From Limnephilus marmoratus (lineage: Eukaryota > Arthropoda > Insecta > Trichoptera > Limnephilidae), in NCBI GenBank assembly GCA_917880885.1, contig OU862908.1, positions 52,039,819 to 52,103,818 on the forward strand: a stretch of 64,000 bases of DNA, given 5' to 3'. The notes under the pieces were generated by a model. The model did no database searches and was not told the origin of the DNA. It saw only the letters and a list, made by a program, of their open reading frames with translations. Positions 10,060 through 21,584 of the stretch are shown here, in pieces (the stretch's first letter is position 1; every line of letters starts with the position of its first letter). The translations under genes and the position numbers were made by a program.

Positions 10060-10200
10060 TCCCAAATGGTAGAAGAAGTAGAGGACACCCAAGAAAGACA
10101 TGGCACGACCAAGTGAATCAGATAGTGAGTCAGCCCATATCAAGAGTCATAATAGAAGGGCATGTATGAGAAGATGTATGAATGTAAATGATGTGTAACA
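10060..10200 (+). pseudogene. RTE-like LINE C-terminal scrap
   Basis: RGHPRKTWHDQVNQIVSQ is readable at about 10082-10135 and resembles the GRPRKTW..I signature near the end of RTE-type RT proteins. It sits directly behind the tail of the preceding LINE, so one element probably inserted next to the other. Confidence 0.45.
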
Positions 10201-11419
10201 CATCCAAATCAACCGTAAAAAATAATTGTTACATAAACCTTTAAAATAAATGCAAGTTTCAAATGGAGATTGCGATTCAATTTATTTGTATTCGATCATT
10301 TAGTTTTGATTGTTTTTTTAACCCAACGCGATGGGTTTTAAGTTATAAGAGAAAGAAAACTGTAAGCTGAAAGGCTTTCAATTCTGATTCAAAGTTGTAA
10401 AACGATGGAGGTTTTATATTTTCGTAGCAAACACCTTTAGAAGTTTCCCCTATCGTTCAGGGGGTAGTTCCGCTCCAGCTGCCGCCTATATGAAAAAAGT
10501 TTTTCATTCTCTCTATTCATGGCTCAGGGCTGGTGTGTCCTCAGTCTGTCTTCCAGGAATATGGGAGGAGGATTGTAAGCTTTCCTCGCATACTCAACAA
10601 AGGTTTTTGATTTGTATTTATTTGAAAGAAAGTATTTATTTGTATTATTTAAGAAAGTTTTTATGGTTTTGGGGTGGTAAAAACATGATGATGGTTGTGA
10701 TGTTTCAATTTATAATGATCTCCAACGTCTTGAGTTTGGTTTTACTAAAGTTTCACGAACTCGTTTTAAAAAAAAAAATGAAAAAATCGAATCGCAATCA
10801 TTACTAGTTTAAAGACCAAAATTTAGGATTGTGAGATTTATCTACAAAACTAACAGAATTTTAAATTTTATAAGCAAGTTAAGAAAATAAGGGTCAAGAA
10901 AAAGTAGCACGGCAATATTATTACCTACGGTTTGAAATTTAATAGTAGACATTAAATGGTGGCAATGCGTTCGTTTGAATGGCAACACCACGTCGTCTCT
11001 TAGGAAAATTAATGTAAGTTTAAAAAAGAACAATGGTGCCAGTCATATTTTTTACTTTAACCAAACCGCGGTGATTAAACATCTTATTGTAAGTCAATTT
11101 TATTTTTAAACTTGTTTATAACTTAACTATTTGCAAGGAAGATAATTTAATGGAAAGGCAATTTTATGCATTCCTTAAATTTATGTATCAAAGTAGCCAT
11201 TTAATAGATACTAAATCAAAATAAAACATTAAAAAAAACTTAAAAAATCGATCATTTATTAAAAACGAACTGCCAAACTAGAATGTTAAGAAATTTCTAG
11301 CACGCCATTTGAATAGTGTATTCATTACTGTCAAAAATGGTTTTAAATTATCGTTGTTTCTCTGGAATATAAAGTATCTGGAAGTATCAATCATGTCTGA
11401 ACTCTGATTACGTCTAAAA
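10201..11419. other. No gene seen
   Basis: AT-rich sequence. The open frame 10490-10807 has no recognisable domain and a composition no different from its surroundings. No element boundaries found. Confidence 0.4.
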
Positions 11420-12115
11420 GGGATCGAAATGAAAATGTAGTCTTCTTCAACGGAAGCAATCTTCCGAACATGCCCTCCATTGATATGCTTGGTATAACTC
11501 TAAGTGACCAGCTCTGACATGGGTGCTACATCGAAGCCAGAGTAAAGTAAGCCTCTCAAAAACTAGGCGTACTGTACAAGGCCCGCAGATACTTTGATAG
11601 TACACAACTGCTAACCCTATTCAAATCACAAGAGCGCCACAGAGCCGCCTCTGGTCTGGAGCTCCAAAATACCTGAAAAATACCCTCGACTCTGTACAGA
11701 AAGGGGCGGTCCGTTTGAAGATTCTCCCATCTTAACAAACGGATTGCAATATTTAGAGCACAGACGTAGGGTGGGAATGCTATCCTTGTTCTACCGGTAT
11801 TTCAATGGAAGATTGAGGAACTTGCGTCATTGAACCCTTCGGCACCGGTGCATAGTTGGAAAACACGCCAAACGCGTGCCCAACATGTGTACACAGTTGA
11901 CATTTGTCACATGAGAACGGGTCGCATCTTCGACTCGTTCTTGAGTTCAACAGATCGGCTACGCTTGGATTTGCCGGCCTCTGTGTTTCCTCCTTTCTAC
12001 AACATGGGTCCCTTCAAGACCAATGTTCATTCCTTCCTCTCCTCAAAAAGACCCTCCACATGGCATCTCAGATTACATAAGCCCTGAGGGAAAATATTAG
12101 GCGTTAGTGATGTAA
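11420..12115 (+). pseudogene. LINE with structured 3' end, copy B
   Basis: The DNA is colinear with the copies at 1878-2806 and 26743-27445. The start at about 11440 encodes a VFFNGSN and IDMLGITLSDQL region broken by frameshifts. The C-terminus is readable at 11830-12087 with THQTRAQHVYTVDICHMRTG-like sequence, LPASVFPPFYNMG and a final SFLSSKRPSTWHL before TGA. The 3' tail (CCCTCCACATGG, CCCTGAGGG, GTGATGT then poly(A)) retains part of the hairpin. 5'-truncated and frameshifted. Confidence 0.8.
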
Positions 12116-12218
12116 AAAAAAAACATGATAATTTTTCTTTTTAAAAATTAAATCAAATTTAGTGACGATATTAGTTCGGTACACTTATTAAATTTGATTA
12201 TTTGATTTACGAATACAC

Positions 12219-12379
12219 TGTAAAGGCGGAAACACACTTGTGTGGTGTGGTGTGTCGTGACTACAAATTAACCAATCATCGTCGTCGCTTGTCGACACGC
12301 CACAACCTACAAATATGTCTCTAACCATAATAAATGTATGAAACCTATGTGCTTCTACAAGTGTGTTTCCGCCTTTACA
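12219..12379. mobile_element. 161-bp MITE with 23-bp TIRs
   Basis: TGTAAAGGCGGAAACACACT at the left end is repeated as its exact reverse complement at 12357-12379, over 23 bp. The interior is short and non-coding. If TA is the target duplication the ends read AAAGGCGG; this would fit a Tc1/mariner-type MITE, but the assignment is not secure. Confidence 0.8.
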
Positions 12380-12480
12380 ATAAATAAATACAACATATTG
12401 ATATTCCGCCTCCATTATTTGCACCCACATTTTTCCCGTTCTCCGTGTTTTTAGTTCACCAGCATCTAAAAAGTGGGTAA

Positions 12481-12850
12481 ATGGAGCTTGAACTCACTTA
12501 TCCTCAGCACGTTAAACTAAATGGAACCATTATTGTTTTCTTCATTCCGTTGTTTCGCCACCAGAGATGTAAACTGATCGAAGTGAAACAAGAAAACACG
12601 CAGCTAATGACTATCGCAAATGTTTATTTTGAAAACGCTTTGAAATTTTCTAACGCGATAGTTGTAACAGTGGGTACGTTAATTAATTGATTATCTGCTG
12701 TCGAATGATAACACTAATGTGTATGATGAAGTCAATATTGACTAAGTACTGGTATATTCATGATACGATTACCACGATAAATCAACTGTGAACATGTTAA
12801 ATAGGCATTACCCTTCATCGTACTGCTTTGCCTTTCAACGGTCTAGTTAT
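12481..12850. other. No supported gene
   Basis: A 69-codon open frame at 12481-12690 begins at an ATG and resembles no family I know. It is followed by GTACGTTAAT, which could be a splice donor, but nothing else supports an exon. Left uncalled. Confidence 0.3.
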
Positions 12851-13255
12851 TAACTAGCTGCTACCCGGCATGCGTTGAAATGCCATTCAAAGAAATAAAT
12901 TTATTCTCCCTGCATGTCCTTTCCCGTGCATCTCCTTTCCCCTCCCGCATTCCCCTTCCACCTTCCCCGCCTTCTTGTCCCTCGTCATCCCTCCCGCGAA
13001 CCCCACCGCCCCCGTCCCCCTCCCCCACCTGCCTTTCCTCCCTGCCACTAAAATGTACGAAATACACACATTATCATTTATACAAATTTCATAACGCCAG
13101 AACTTACCATTATATATAGCCTATAACCTTCGCGGGCGTGCGCACAACATATCACCAATGTTTCATCGCAATCGGATGAACGGTATGGCAGCGCATAAAA
13201 TACGAACGAACAAACAAACAAATATCGATTTTTATATATAAGAATATACCAAATA
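12851..13255 (+). repeat. ACTAGC-type dispersed repeat, copy 1
   Basis: It opens ACTAGCTGCTACCCGGC, carries a pyrimidine-rich segment (12905-13035) and ends with CATCGCAATCGGATGAACGG then ATCGATTTTTATATATAAGA. The same architecture recurs at 20345-20662 (3' part), 28228-28500, 31648-31922 and 47441-48212. Repeats with this opening and a 3' end of the form ATCGGTTCAGCCGTTT..TTTATATATAAGAT are common in arthropod genomes and are usually treated as retroposons. The open frames within the pyrimidine-rich part are low-complexity artefacts. Confidence 0.7.
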
Positions 13256-13337
13256 ATACCCAGGAAGTGGACATAATGAATACATATTATTTTGACAAAC
13301 GTATGTTCAAAAAAATAACTCATGTAGTTTTAATTAA

Positions 13338-13405
13338 TAATAATAATAATAACGTTATATTTATATAGCGCAGTTTTGTGTCATTTCACTTCAAGTGCGC
13401 TTAAC
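13338..13405 (-). mobile_element. CR1/L2-like LINE 3' tail
   Basis: On the minus strand the sequence reads AACTGCGCTATATAAAT and ends in (TTA)n, the same kind of terminus as the LINE at 4845-5925. How far the element extends to the right is not clear because no coding sequence is recognisable there. Confidence 0.5.
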
Positions 13406-15289
13406 TATAATAAATTTAAAAATAATCCTTCAGTGCTCCTTATAATATTGAGAAAATAATAAAAGAATATACAGTATTTACAAAACAATGACACGAGAAC
13501 AAAATTAACAAAGACAGTGCTTGTAGGGGCGTGTAAATAGCCCCAGACACGAGGGTATACTACCCTATGAAATTAATGAAAGATGAACTCTTCCCTATGC
13601 GACACAAAACAGATTATACAGCAATTCCAAAATCCTCAGTGAAAACAATACTCACTCAGAGAATGCAGCTCTCCACACGATGTCCAGACAAACGGCACTA
13701 GTTTCTTTCAAATATTGATTTTTGCCAAGGCGGTATTGTACAATCTCAACAGATGTTTATCACAGGAAGAAAGTTCAAACAATGAATATGAATTTTGCAC
13801 ATTAATCGTACGTGCCAAAACTTCACAACAATAATTCAATTATGGGTTAATGATTTGATTAGTACTGACATCTATTGGCTTTTACCAACACTACGTCGGA
13901 AGTAATTGCTTGCTCCACAGAGGCAAGAAAATGCATGAATATACTGAATTTCAATGTCACATAGGTAAATTCAATATAATACAACCACCATAGATGGCGC
14001 CCCCATGGTCCCATAGCATAAAATATTAATTTAAATGAGACTAATGCCCAAATGTATTTAAATATATTTTATGGCGCGTATCCAGTGCTGTTATAGTCCA
14101 CACAGGACAATAATAATAATAGAATTTACGGTGCTATTGTAACACAGGACAAAACAAGAACTTTAAAACTAAAATATAATATACTAACAGAAGGTTGTTC
14201 AGAAATGCTTGAGTGCAGAAATGCTACTGCGTTCAGAAATGAGAAATATTCTGACATAAATTCGGATATTAAACATAAAAATACAATTAGGAGGAAACCG
14301 AAATCAAACAATTACGGGAAACTTGAGAATATAGCTTATTATTACGTATATTGAAAAGATGTTACATAATTATGAAAAAATGCGTTTTTCGCGCATTAAC
14401 AAATAACAGACGGTATCCGAGTGTCTTCGTGATATCCTTACAACTATTCTAGCTTTTAACGTATTTTCCATAGTTCGCTTCGAAATATTAAGACATCTTG
14501 TTTTTCAAATTAACAAAAAGTCATCCGTTACAAATATTTGAAAGTTTCATTTAAAGTGACTAATTTCCCTACACGTGCTTCACATCCTGCGCCGTAGTAA
14601 ACAGTACACAATTACTTAACGTCGCGTCGCAGTTAATTTCCATGACTGTAATCGAGCGGAACCTTCCTGTAAACACAGCCTCCCAGGGGACAGCCTCCCG
14701 ATAGCCCGCGGCCCTACTGCCCTACTACTGCCCTATTCTTATCTCTACGCCCTGTCAACCGTAGCAGGCTGATGTATAATTAATTATTACGTCCCCACCC
14801 AGCTATTTATAGAGCATCGGATTCGCTTAAAATAAACGAAATAAAAATGAAAATATTTATTTCTATGTTAAGAACAGGCAAGATTATATTAGCTGGTATT
14901 GTTTCATTAGCAGAAGTGACCGCCTTTTATTATGGATGCATTTGTATGGGTCGTATAGTTCGACATATTTAAATTTGCAGTTAGAAGCGACACTAGGACA
15001 GATTATTTGGTTTAAAAAATCGTTGCATTAAAAAAATGTCGGTTTCACAGGTTGGTCTACTGCAAAGATGACAATTGTGTTTAGCTGTACTACGTTTTCG
15101 CTTTAGTTTGTTACTTTTATCGTGTATGTAGGCAGTGTAAAAGAGAGTCAACAAGCTCAACACAGTTCAGAATAGACGACTGAATATTTGTCGTCATTCT
15201 ATAATAGACGTTAATTTGCAGTTTGAACATTTTTTAAAAGAGGTCGAAACCGAGAAATTTCTCGGCGCTTAGAGGCTAAATTTCTAGCA
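13406..15289. other. No gene seen
   Basis: AT-rich. A modestly GC-richer patch at 14640-14760 contains ACTGCCCTACTACTGCCCTA short repeats. No coding sequence, RNA gene or paired element ends found. Confidence 0.4.
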
Positions 15290-15400
15290 CTGCAATTTCC
15301 TTTGCCACCGTCCCGGAAACCATTTATTATTGGATAACCAGATGAGAGAAATTATTTTTCTAAGGGCCTCCAGTGTGGGAGCACTAGGAGCTCATTGAAA
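15290..15400 (+). mobile_element. SINE-like element, internally deleted remnant
   Basis: Its first half (GCCACCGTCCCGGAAACC, then TTTATTATTGGATAACCA) matches the 5' part of the SINE-like family at 35560 and 21585. It then jumps to a 3' part (AAATTATTTTTCTAAGGGCC and a GTGTGGGAGC word) and an A-run. Most of the body is missing. Confidence 0.5.
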
Positions 15401-16551
15401 AAAAATCAAACCCAAAGAAATACAAACAATAAAAAACAATTAAATTACCAACAGGTTCTTCCCTCTCGTATGTCTGACAAGTAATAACAAAGTTTTAAAT
15501 TAAAAAAGCATTCCCTTGGCGAAATTCATCGTCCTATATTCAAAAGTTTCTTAGAATTTTGATATATTTGTGTTTCACCATTCGCTTATTTCTATTTACC
15601 AAAACAGCGGTTGCGTAAAACTTTACAAACATTTGAAATTCAATCCCACGAGAAGCTTTGTACTGCCAAATTACTTTTTGGTGAACCAACAAAGGACTTG
15701 GTTTTATTATATATAATAATGGTACGATGTTTATCTAAAGTAAATATTAGTATAGGAGTAGGTACACGAAAATACATATTTTTCTACCCACTGCGTGTTC
15801 GAGAGCTCTGAAATATGATAGCTTTTATCCTTTCTGTTGTAAGAGATAACCATGGATGACACTAAAGAACAATTTTACTGAAGGACATTATATTAATATA
15901 ATCCTTTTGTAACAATTTCCGGGTGACTTAGCCATTTCTAAATACCCAAAAAGTTGACGTGTAAAATATTATAACCTTATTACGTATTTAGCTGTTACAA
16001 GTATCTAATGATGATTTACGAAATATATCCTTACGTGTTGTTTAATAAATACTTAGGTACAGATATCATCGCTTTGACGTTGTCGTTATAATATTTCGTT
16101 CTGCATAGGAGACGAGCTTGCATTAAAATTTTTCAGATTTAACGATCAGTCATAAAAAGTCAGACTTATCAGTTGCGGATATGGTAAGTAATAATAGAAC
16201 TGAAAAGTAATATTGCTTTTTTTTACATGGTAGTACTGTTTTAATTATTGTATCTTTACACGGTAGGTATAATGCTTACAATACAATTTATAACATCACT
16301 AGGACAAGCCTGTGTTGGCATTGTTTACATTTCAATTTTCAACCTCACTACGATTAGCCTGTATTGAGGATAATAACTTTTTAAAATAATAATATGTACA
16401 TGTAGTAAACATGAAGGGTGACAATGTGTTATAAAATACTATGCTATTACCTTAAAAAGGACAAAGATGGCATCAATTTTTAAATGGAAATTTAAAAAAA
16501 AACCCATACCGAAAAATACTAGATCAAGTGATATTATGCCCCCAATAGATA
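15401..16551. other. No gene seen
   Basis: AT-rich sequence with small open frames only (for example 15611-15811), none recognisable. No element ends found. Confidence 0.4.
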
Positions 16552-16905
16552 AACAACCTCTGCCATAGGTCACCCCAAGTGGTTCGCTACGTTTGGTGAC
16601 TTTGGAGCGTAGTTGCCCGGGTTCACGGGGTGTAGTTTATCTGGGCCTTGGCCGTCGGTTGAGGGAGACCTTTTGACTTCTCTAGCAGGGCTCTCTCGGA
16701 ACATCACCTTATACCACAGTGGGAGGGATGAAATCTTGCCAGGCGATGCTCTAGGTCGGTGCAGGGCACGCACCGTCCCGGCAAGGCTAAGGCCCTGGAT
16801 TCGATTCATAGATGTGACCGTATCTTTTTCTGATTTATGTTTCAGCTTTTCGATTGAGTTTTGCTGATATTGTCTTCGTTAATTCAATAATAAATTTAAA
16901 AAATT
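16552..16905 (+). mobile_element. SINE-like element, 5' part plus tail
   Basis: CTCTGCCATAGGTCACCCC, GTGGTTCGCTACGTTTGGTG and GCCCGGGTTCA follow in the family order, then a CTCTCTCGGAACATC block. After about 16740 the body diverges. The last part (TTGAGTTTTGCTGATATTG at 16855) matches the segment behind the copy at 23755-24222, so those copies share an extended 3' end. No protein-coding content: open frames on either strand here are shadows of the repeat. Confidence 0.7.
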
Positions 16906-16988
16906 TAAGATTTCTTTACACCTACCACAAATTTTATATCTTAATTATGTATTAGGGGAGTAATACAGCATGATTTAGACATAACCTT

Positions 16989-17220
16989 CTTCACTAAGAG
17001 TACTTATATTGAAGCAGATTATGGCAAAATGGTCCTACTTCACTAAGCGTACCTATATTGAAGCAGATTATGTCTAAATTGTCCTGCTTCACTAAGCGTA
17101 CCTATATTGAAGCAGATTATGTCAAATCGTCCTGCTTCACCAAGCGTACCTATATTGAAGCAAATTATGTCTAAATTGTCCTGCTTCCCTAAGCGTACCT
17201 ATATTGAAGCAGATTATTAT
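16989..17220 (+). repeat. 49-bp tandem satellite, about 4.7 units
   Basis: Units begin with CTTCACTAAG (or variants) at 16989, 17038, 17087, 17135 and 17184, that is, at spacings of 49, 49, 48 and 49. Each internal unit holds an inverted pair CTGCTTCA/TGAAGCAG with a loop of about 16 bases (CTAAGCGTACCTATAT). Units differ by only a few substitutions. Confidence 0.9.
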
Positions 17221-18102
17221 TTTTAGCAAACTATTTATTTAATGTTGGCTGAAGAAACTATCGGAAAATGAACTTACTAGTATATTGAAAACATCATGTA
17301 TTGAAACAATGAAGTTAAACCATACAAGTCGCTGAAAACTTATCCAAAGCATAGTCCCCCCAGCACAGGATCTCCTAGTGAGGAGGACTACGGATATATT
17401 TTCTATTTTATATATGTAAATACCTAACATGTTTGATATAAAAATGTAAAAAAAATAAATGTATAGTTACTAAATAATTTTTTTTTTAATTCAACGGTGT
17501 AACGGTAATAATTTTGTATTTTATGGTTTATCTATAATCCCAGTGTATAATTTCTTACATTATAGCACAGGACAAAAAAACAACATTATAATATAATGTT
17601 GTAAAACATGAGGCAGTTTACGTTCAGTAGTGTCACATGGCGTAAAAACTCGTTTGCTATTTATAATGTTTCAATGTAGTTGCCACTAGGTAATGTACCA
17701 GGGCTATTTACAATGAACGTGCAGCACGTGTCTGATTATATCTGGATTTTATATTAATCTATGTCAAAAGGTCAAATCTTCTGCATTCTTCGTCATACCT
17801 AATACCTATTTAATAATATTCTGTGAATGCAGTTTTACATAATTATAATGTTGTTATTTAATGGACATAATACACAAAATGCGATATTTAGAATAATATC
17901 TTAAATTACAAACAAGATGATGGTTATAAATGGAAGAAGGCTCTTATAACATACGTACTCCTACGAGTATATGACGTACTCGCCTTTTATAGACTTCTTT
18001 CGCTTCGTTCATTAGCATTTATCAGAGACAAACGTTCACGATCAATAGACAATCTCCGAACTACGTTTATTATTATTTAGATATTTTAATTTTGTTTACA
18101 TT
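17221..18102. other. No gene seen
   Basis: AT-rich, with a few short local inverted repeats (for example near 17580-17600). No coding sequence or element ends recognised. Confidence 0.4.
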
Positions 18103-18465
18103 TGCTCCACACAGGAGGCCTTAATGAAAAAAAATCCCTTAGAGCCAATATCATTTTTAGGGATGCTATATGGAGGGTCTTTTTAGAAAAAGAAAAGAGA
18201 GGAAGTTCTGTGAAAGAAAAGTTATAACGGATGGTTAGGAATCTGGGGTCAATGTGTCCAGGAGTGACGAACGTGTGAATCCATCTCTGCAGTGCAAGGC
18301 GATGGGTCGAGAGAGTCCAGCTGGAGAGGTCTAGGTTAGGTCTTCCTCAACCAGTCTCTACTGATCCGGCACGCCATGCAGTAGGTGGGCAAACACGTTC
18401 GCCGCTAAGATCTAGACAAACCGCACCCAATGAATCCGGGAATCCCTGATAAAACATAGTGAACG
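18103..18465 (-). mobile_element. SINE-like element (minus)
   Basis: On the minus strand the sequence runs through a GGTTGAGGAAGACC word, an ACCTCTCCAGC word and ACTCCTGGACACATTGACCC to a 3' hairpin region with TGGAG and CTCCACACAGGAGGCC at 18103-18180. This is the body and the shared LINE/SINE 3' end. The left (5') part beyond 18465 is lost; the hAT element at 18510 begins shortly afterwards. Confidence 0.7.
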
Positions 18466-18509
18466 AGTTATGTGATAGTTGAAGTTAGATAGGCGTTGTC
18501 CATCAAAGG

Positions 18510-19542
18510 CAGCGCCGGATCTGCCATACGTTCAAAAACGTGCAAAAACCTGGCGCCAACTCCGAAGGGGCGCCGTGAGAAAATAAATATTGTATTAAAA
18601 TTTAGTTATTATATTCCCAGAATCGTTTAAAAATTACCCATAATACCAAATAATTATTACGCTCTAGCAACACTTTCCAAAGAAACAGAATGCGCACGCA
18701 TCTGGTTGATATCAACGGCTTACGAATTTATAGTCAGTTACAGAATTTTTTTACAAATTCCATATATTTAGTTTAAACGTAAGATCTATTTTTCCATATA
18801 TCTTTTACCGTCTTTTACCACGAATAGGTGCGATCCAAATTCAATAACCAATCACAGCGCGGTATTTTTATTCGTAAGCCGTTGATACCATACGTCAGTG
18901 TTTAGTGTTTGTTCGCTCAACACAGGGGAAATGCAAGGCACACATTTGAGGTTATATTCTTATTATCACTGCTCACTGTCTCTCGTCGGGACTGCCTGTC
19001 AGAAGCTAGTAGATGCTATTCTTGTGTTGTACTTTGCCATGAGAACGTATTTGTATTTGCTTTTTCTAATATTCGCGTTGGGTATATAGGTACATAAACG
19101 CAGTAAATTTCAAGAATGTCTAATGGACCTAGTTCAGCGAAACCACCCGCATTGTCTCGTAACCTATATTTTAAATCATGGTACGGGCACAAAAAAACAA
19201 TTCGTTGTATTATTTTAAAGCATAACTTGCAAAGAGTTTTTCCTAAAATAATTAAAATAGCACCATAATTTATGTTTACCCAAAAGATTCAGAGAGTATA
19301 GGGCTCCTGGTGATCCTCTCTTTAAAAAAAAACGAGTGTGAGAGCTACCGCCAGGTCACTTGGAAAAGTTACACCCTTTATATGTCTTGATTTTATTTGA
19401 TAAATTAGTGTAAAAAAAATAATTATTAAATAAAAAAAATTGGGGTGAACGAATTTTTAATCAAAATAAAAATATAGGGGGGGGGGGGGGGCGCCATCGG
19501 TACCTACTGCACAGGGCGCCAGATTTCGTAGATCCGGCCCTG
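18510..19542. mobile_element. Non-autonomous hAT element with perfect 8-bp TSD
   Basis: The ends are CAGCGCCGGATCT on the left and AGATCCGGCCCTG on the right, inverse to each other with one mismatch. The 8-bp flank ATCAAAGG is identical at 18502-18509 and 19543-19550. CAG-type termini and an 8-bp duplication are hallmarks of hAT. Subterminal CTGGCGCC/GGCGCC words and a G run (19479-19491) lie near the right end. No hAT transposase domain is readable, so it is non-autonomous. A mariner-like MITE lies inside at 18712-18885. Confidence 0.88.
18712..18885. mobile_element. Mariner-like MITE nested in hAT element
   Basis: TCAACGGCTTACGAA at 18712-18726 is repeated as its reverse complement at 18871-18885, with TA immediately outside on both sides. 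174 bp, no coding sequence. TA flanks fit the Tc1/mariner class. Confidence 0.75.
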
Positions 19543-19550
19543 ATCAAAGG

Positions 19551-20344
19551 AAAACATATTTTACCACTTAGTTAAGTGAAATAAAAACGTATTTGATGCT
19601 ATAATTCCCAATTCGGGATTTTTGCCGTTTCAGCACACGAGTTGTTCGCTTATACCTATTAAAGATTTATTCTCACATGTTGCGTATCTACCTACTAAAG
19701 GAAAAATATTTAGGTAAATATTGTGGTAAAATTATTTTTGGATTTCCCCCAAAGAAGGTTCTAGAAAATTTCATTTATTTATTTCGGATTCCAAAATGTC
19801 AACATGAGAATCCTAAGAACATGCTAATTTATCTCTATTTTCACGTATATGTACTCTATTGTTATGTAAAAGTCTCTTGGGACTCTCAGAAATACAAGTA
19901 ATAAATAGTTCTACTGAATTAAAGTTTATGTGAATATTTGCAATATTCCGAATAAAATAACACAGTTTACGTATTAACGAATGTATTGTAAGTGTGTGGG
20001 GATGGGATCTATGACAGAAAGAGGAATGGAGCGCTGTAGACGATGACCGCCTATAAAAAATAAAAAAAACACAAACTAAAGTAGGAAAATGAAATGAAGA
20101 AAATCAATATGAATTTCGAAAGAGCAATTGAGTATACGATATTTTTTTTCCAGTCGTCTTTAGCCAACACAAATAAGCTCGATGGTTTGCCCACGCGAGA
20201 ACATGATGCTGAATGAAATATCAAAATACGCGACGCTTCTCGTGAATGTCTCGCGCATGTGTGGATGAAAGTTCGATGAGGCGGATGTAGCGCCATCTGT
20301 CATTCAACAACATAAATAATTTCGTTCTGTTTGAAATACGAAAG
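19551..20344. other. No gene seen
   Basis: AT-rich, small unrecognised open frames only (for example 19677-19901). Confidence 0.4.
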
Positions 20345-20662
20345 ACGGTTAAATTTGTTCATACAAAAATACTAAAAACGCGATTAAAAAATATGAGGGT
20401 GGAGGTGGGAGGGTTAAAATTTGGGGTTATAAGTATTTTTTAATGTCAAATAAAAAACAAAATGCAAAAAAAAAAATTGTTAAAAAAAATTGATTTTTTT
20501 TCTGGTAGGGACACCATAATCACCTAGCGGTATGAAATATACTTTAAAACCTATTCTCATACCTACCAAACATACATAAAAAAAATCATAAAAATCGGTC
20601 AAGCCGTTTCGGAAAAGTTCGACCACAAACACCGTGAAACGAGATTTTTATATATAAGATGT
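20345..20662 (+). repeat. ACTAGC-type dispersed repeat, 3' part
   Basis: The conserved end AAATCGGTCAAGCCGTTT, a GACCACAAACACCG word and GATTTTTATATATAAGAT are present at 20595-20662. The 5' opening is missing; the left limit is approximate. Confidence 0.55.
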
Positions 20663-21236
20663 ACACAATACAATTATGTACAACGGGGGAATAGCGTAGG
20701 TTATTACGTTATTAGTTTCGTATTATTTTTCAATTTTACAATCACCTCTATTTGACACTGGCAAAGCACGCAATTTGGAGTGAAAGGCAATTAAAAAAAG
20801 GAAAACGATGTTGTTTTTTTTTAATATCGTAATATTATAGATAGATACCTATTCCTAAAAAAAAGTACGTGCGGGCGACGTGGATTTGAGTTTTATACAA
20901 ATCTACAGTTTTATTCCGAGATTTATGAAATCTTGCATACCTGATCTTCGAAACTAGAGATTTATATAAAACGTAGATTAAGAAAAACTTTGCATAAAGC
21001 CCTTGAAACTCCGGGGTCTTCAACCAGTTTTAAAGTATTTATTACATTATTCTGTACTCTATGCTTTAGTGCTACATGCTACCTATCGTCACAAAAACAA
21101 CATTTATATGTAACAACTGTTATGAATTCCTTGCATTTACGGCAAGACCACAATACCCTTGATTTAATATTACATCATAGATAAAGTTACTGGTCAAGTA
21201 AAGTTATTTTGGCAAATTTAGAATGCCATTTAGTTT
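20663..21236. other. No gene seen
   Basis: AT-rich with no supported feature. Confidence 0.4.
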
Positions 21237-21382
21237 GACCCAGACAAAGTGGAAGAGAACAAACAGAAGCCTTGCGGAGAGAAATTGGCCTGCGATGGAG
21301 CCAAGTTATCGAAGTAAATTAAATAGGAATGCCTGGGAGCACGTTTTTGAAACAACGAACCCTATCCGACCAGGAAAATAAT
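21237..21382 (+). pseudogene. LINE C-terminal scrap
   Basis: The short frame SYRSKLNRNAWEHVFETT followed by NPIRPGK and a stop resembles the end of RTE-like LINE proteins (a ...NRNAWR... block with a terminal GP/PG motif). Too short to classify firmly. Confidence 0.4.
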
Positions 21383-21584
21383 GATTATATTGATTTTTAT
21401 ATACGTTTTGCAAGTATGACCTTTTTGAAAAACACCTTTACATTTTTCACCCACTTTTTTATTAATGACCGGACCTTTTTTATTAACGCCTTATGACGGC
21501 CATCTTCAGAATCGTGCAATTTGAACTATACATATCTATGGTAAACCGGTATGTAACATCTATGCCATATCTACCTTTTCAATT

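Noticed and set aside
16570..16867. Open frames on both strands over the SINE-like copy, and the similar ones at 22098-22595
   Set aside because: They are shadows of non-coding repeats and are not conserved between copies.
16989..17220. CRISPR-like array
   Set aside because: The repeats are tandem without unique spacers, in a eukaryotic repeat-rich context; it is a satellite.
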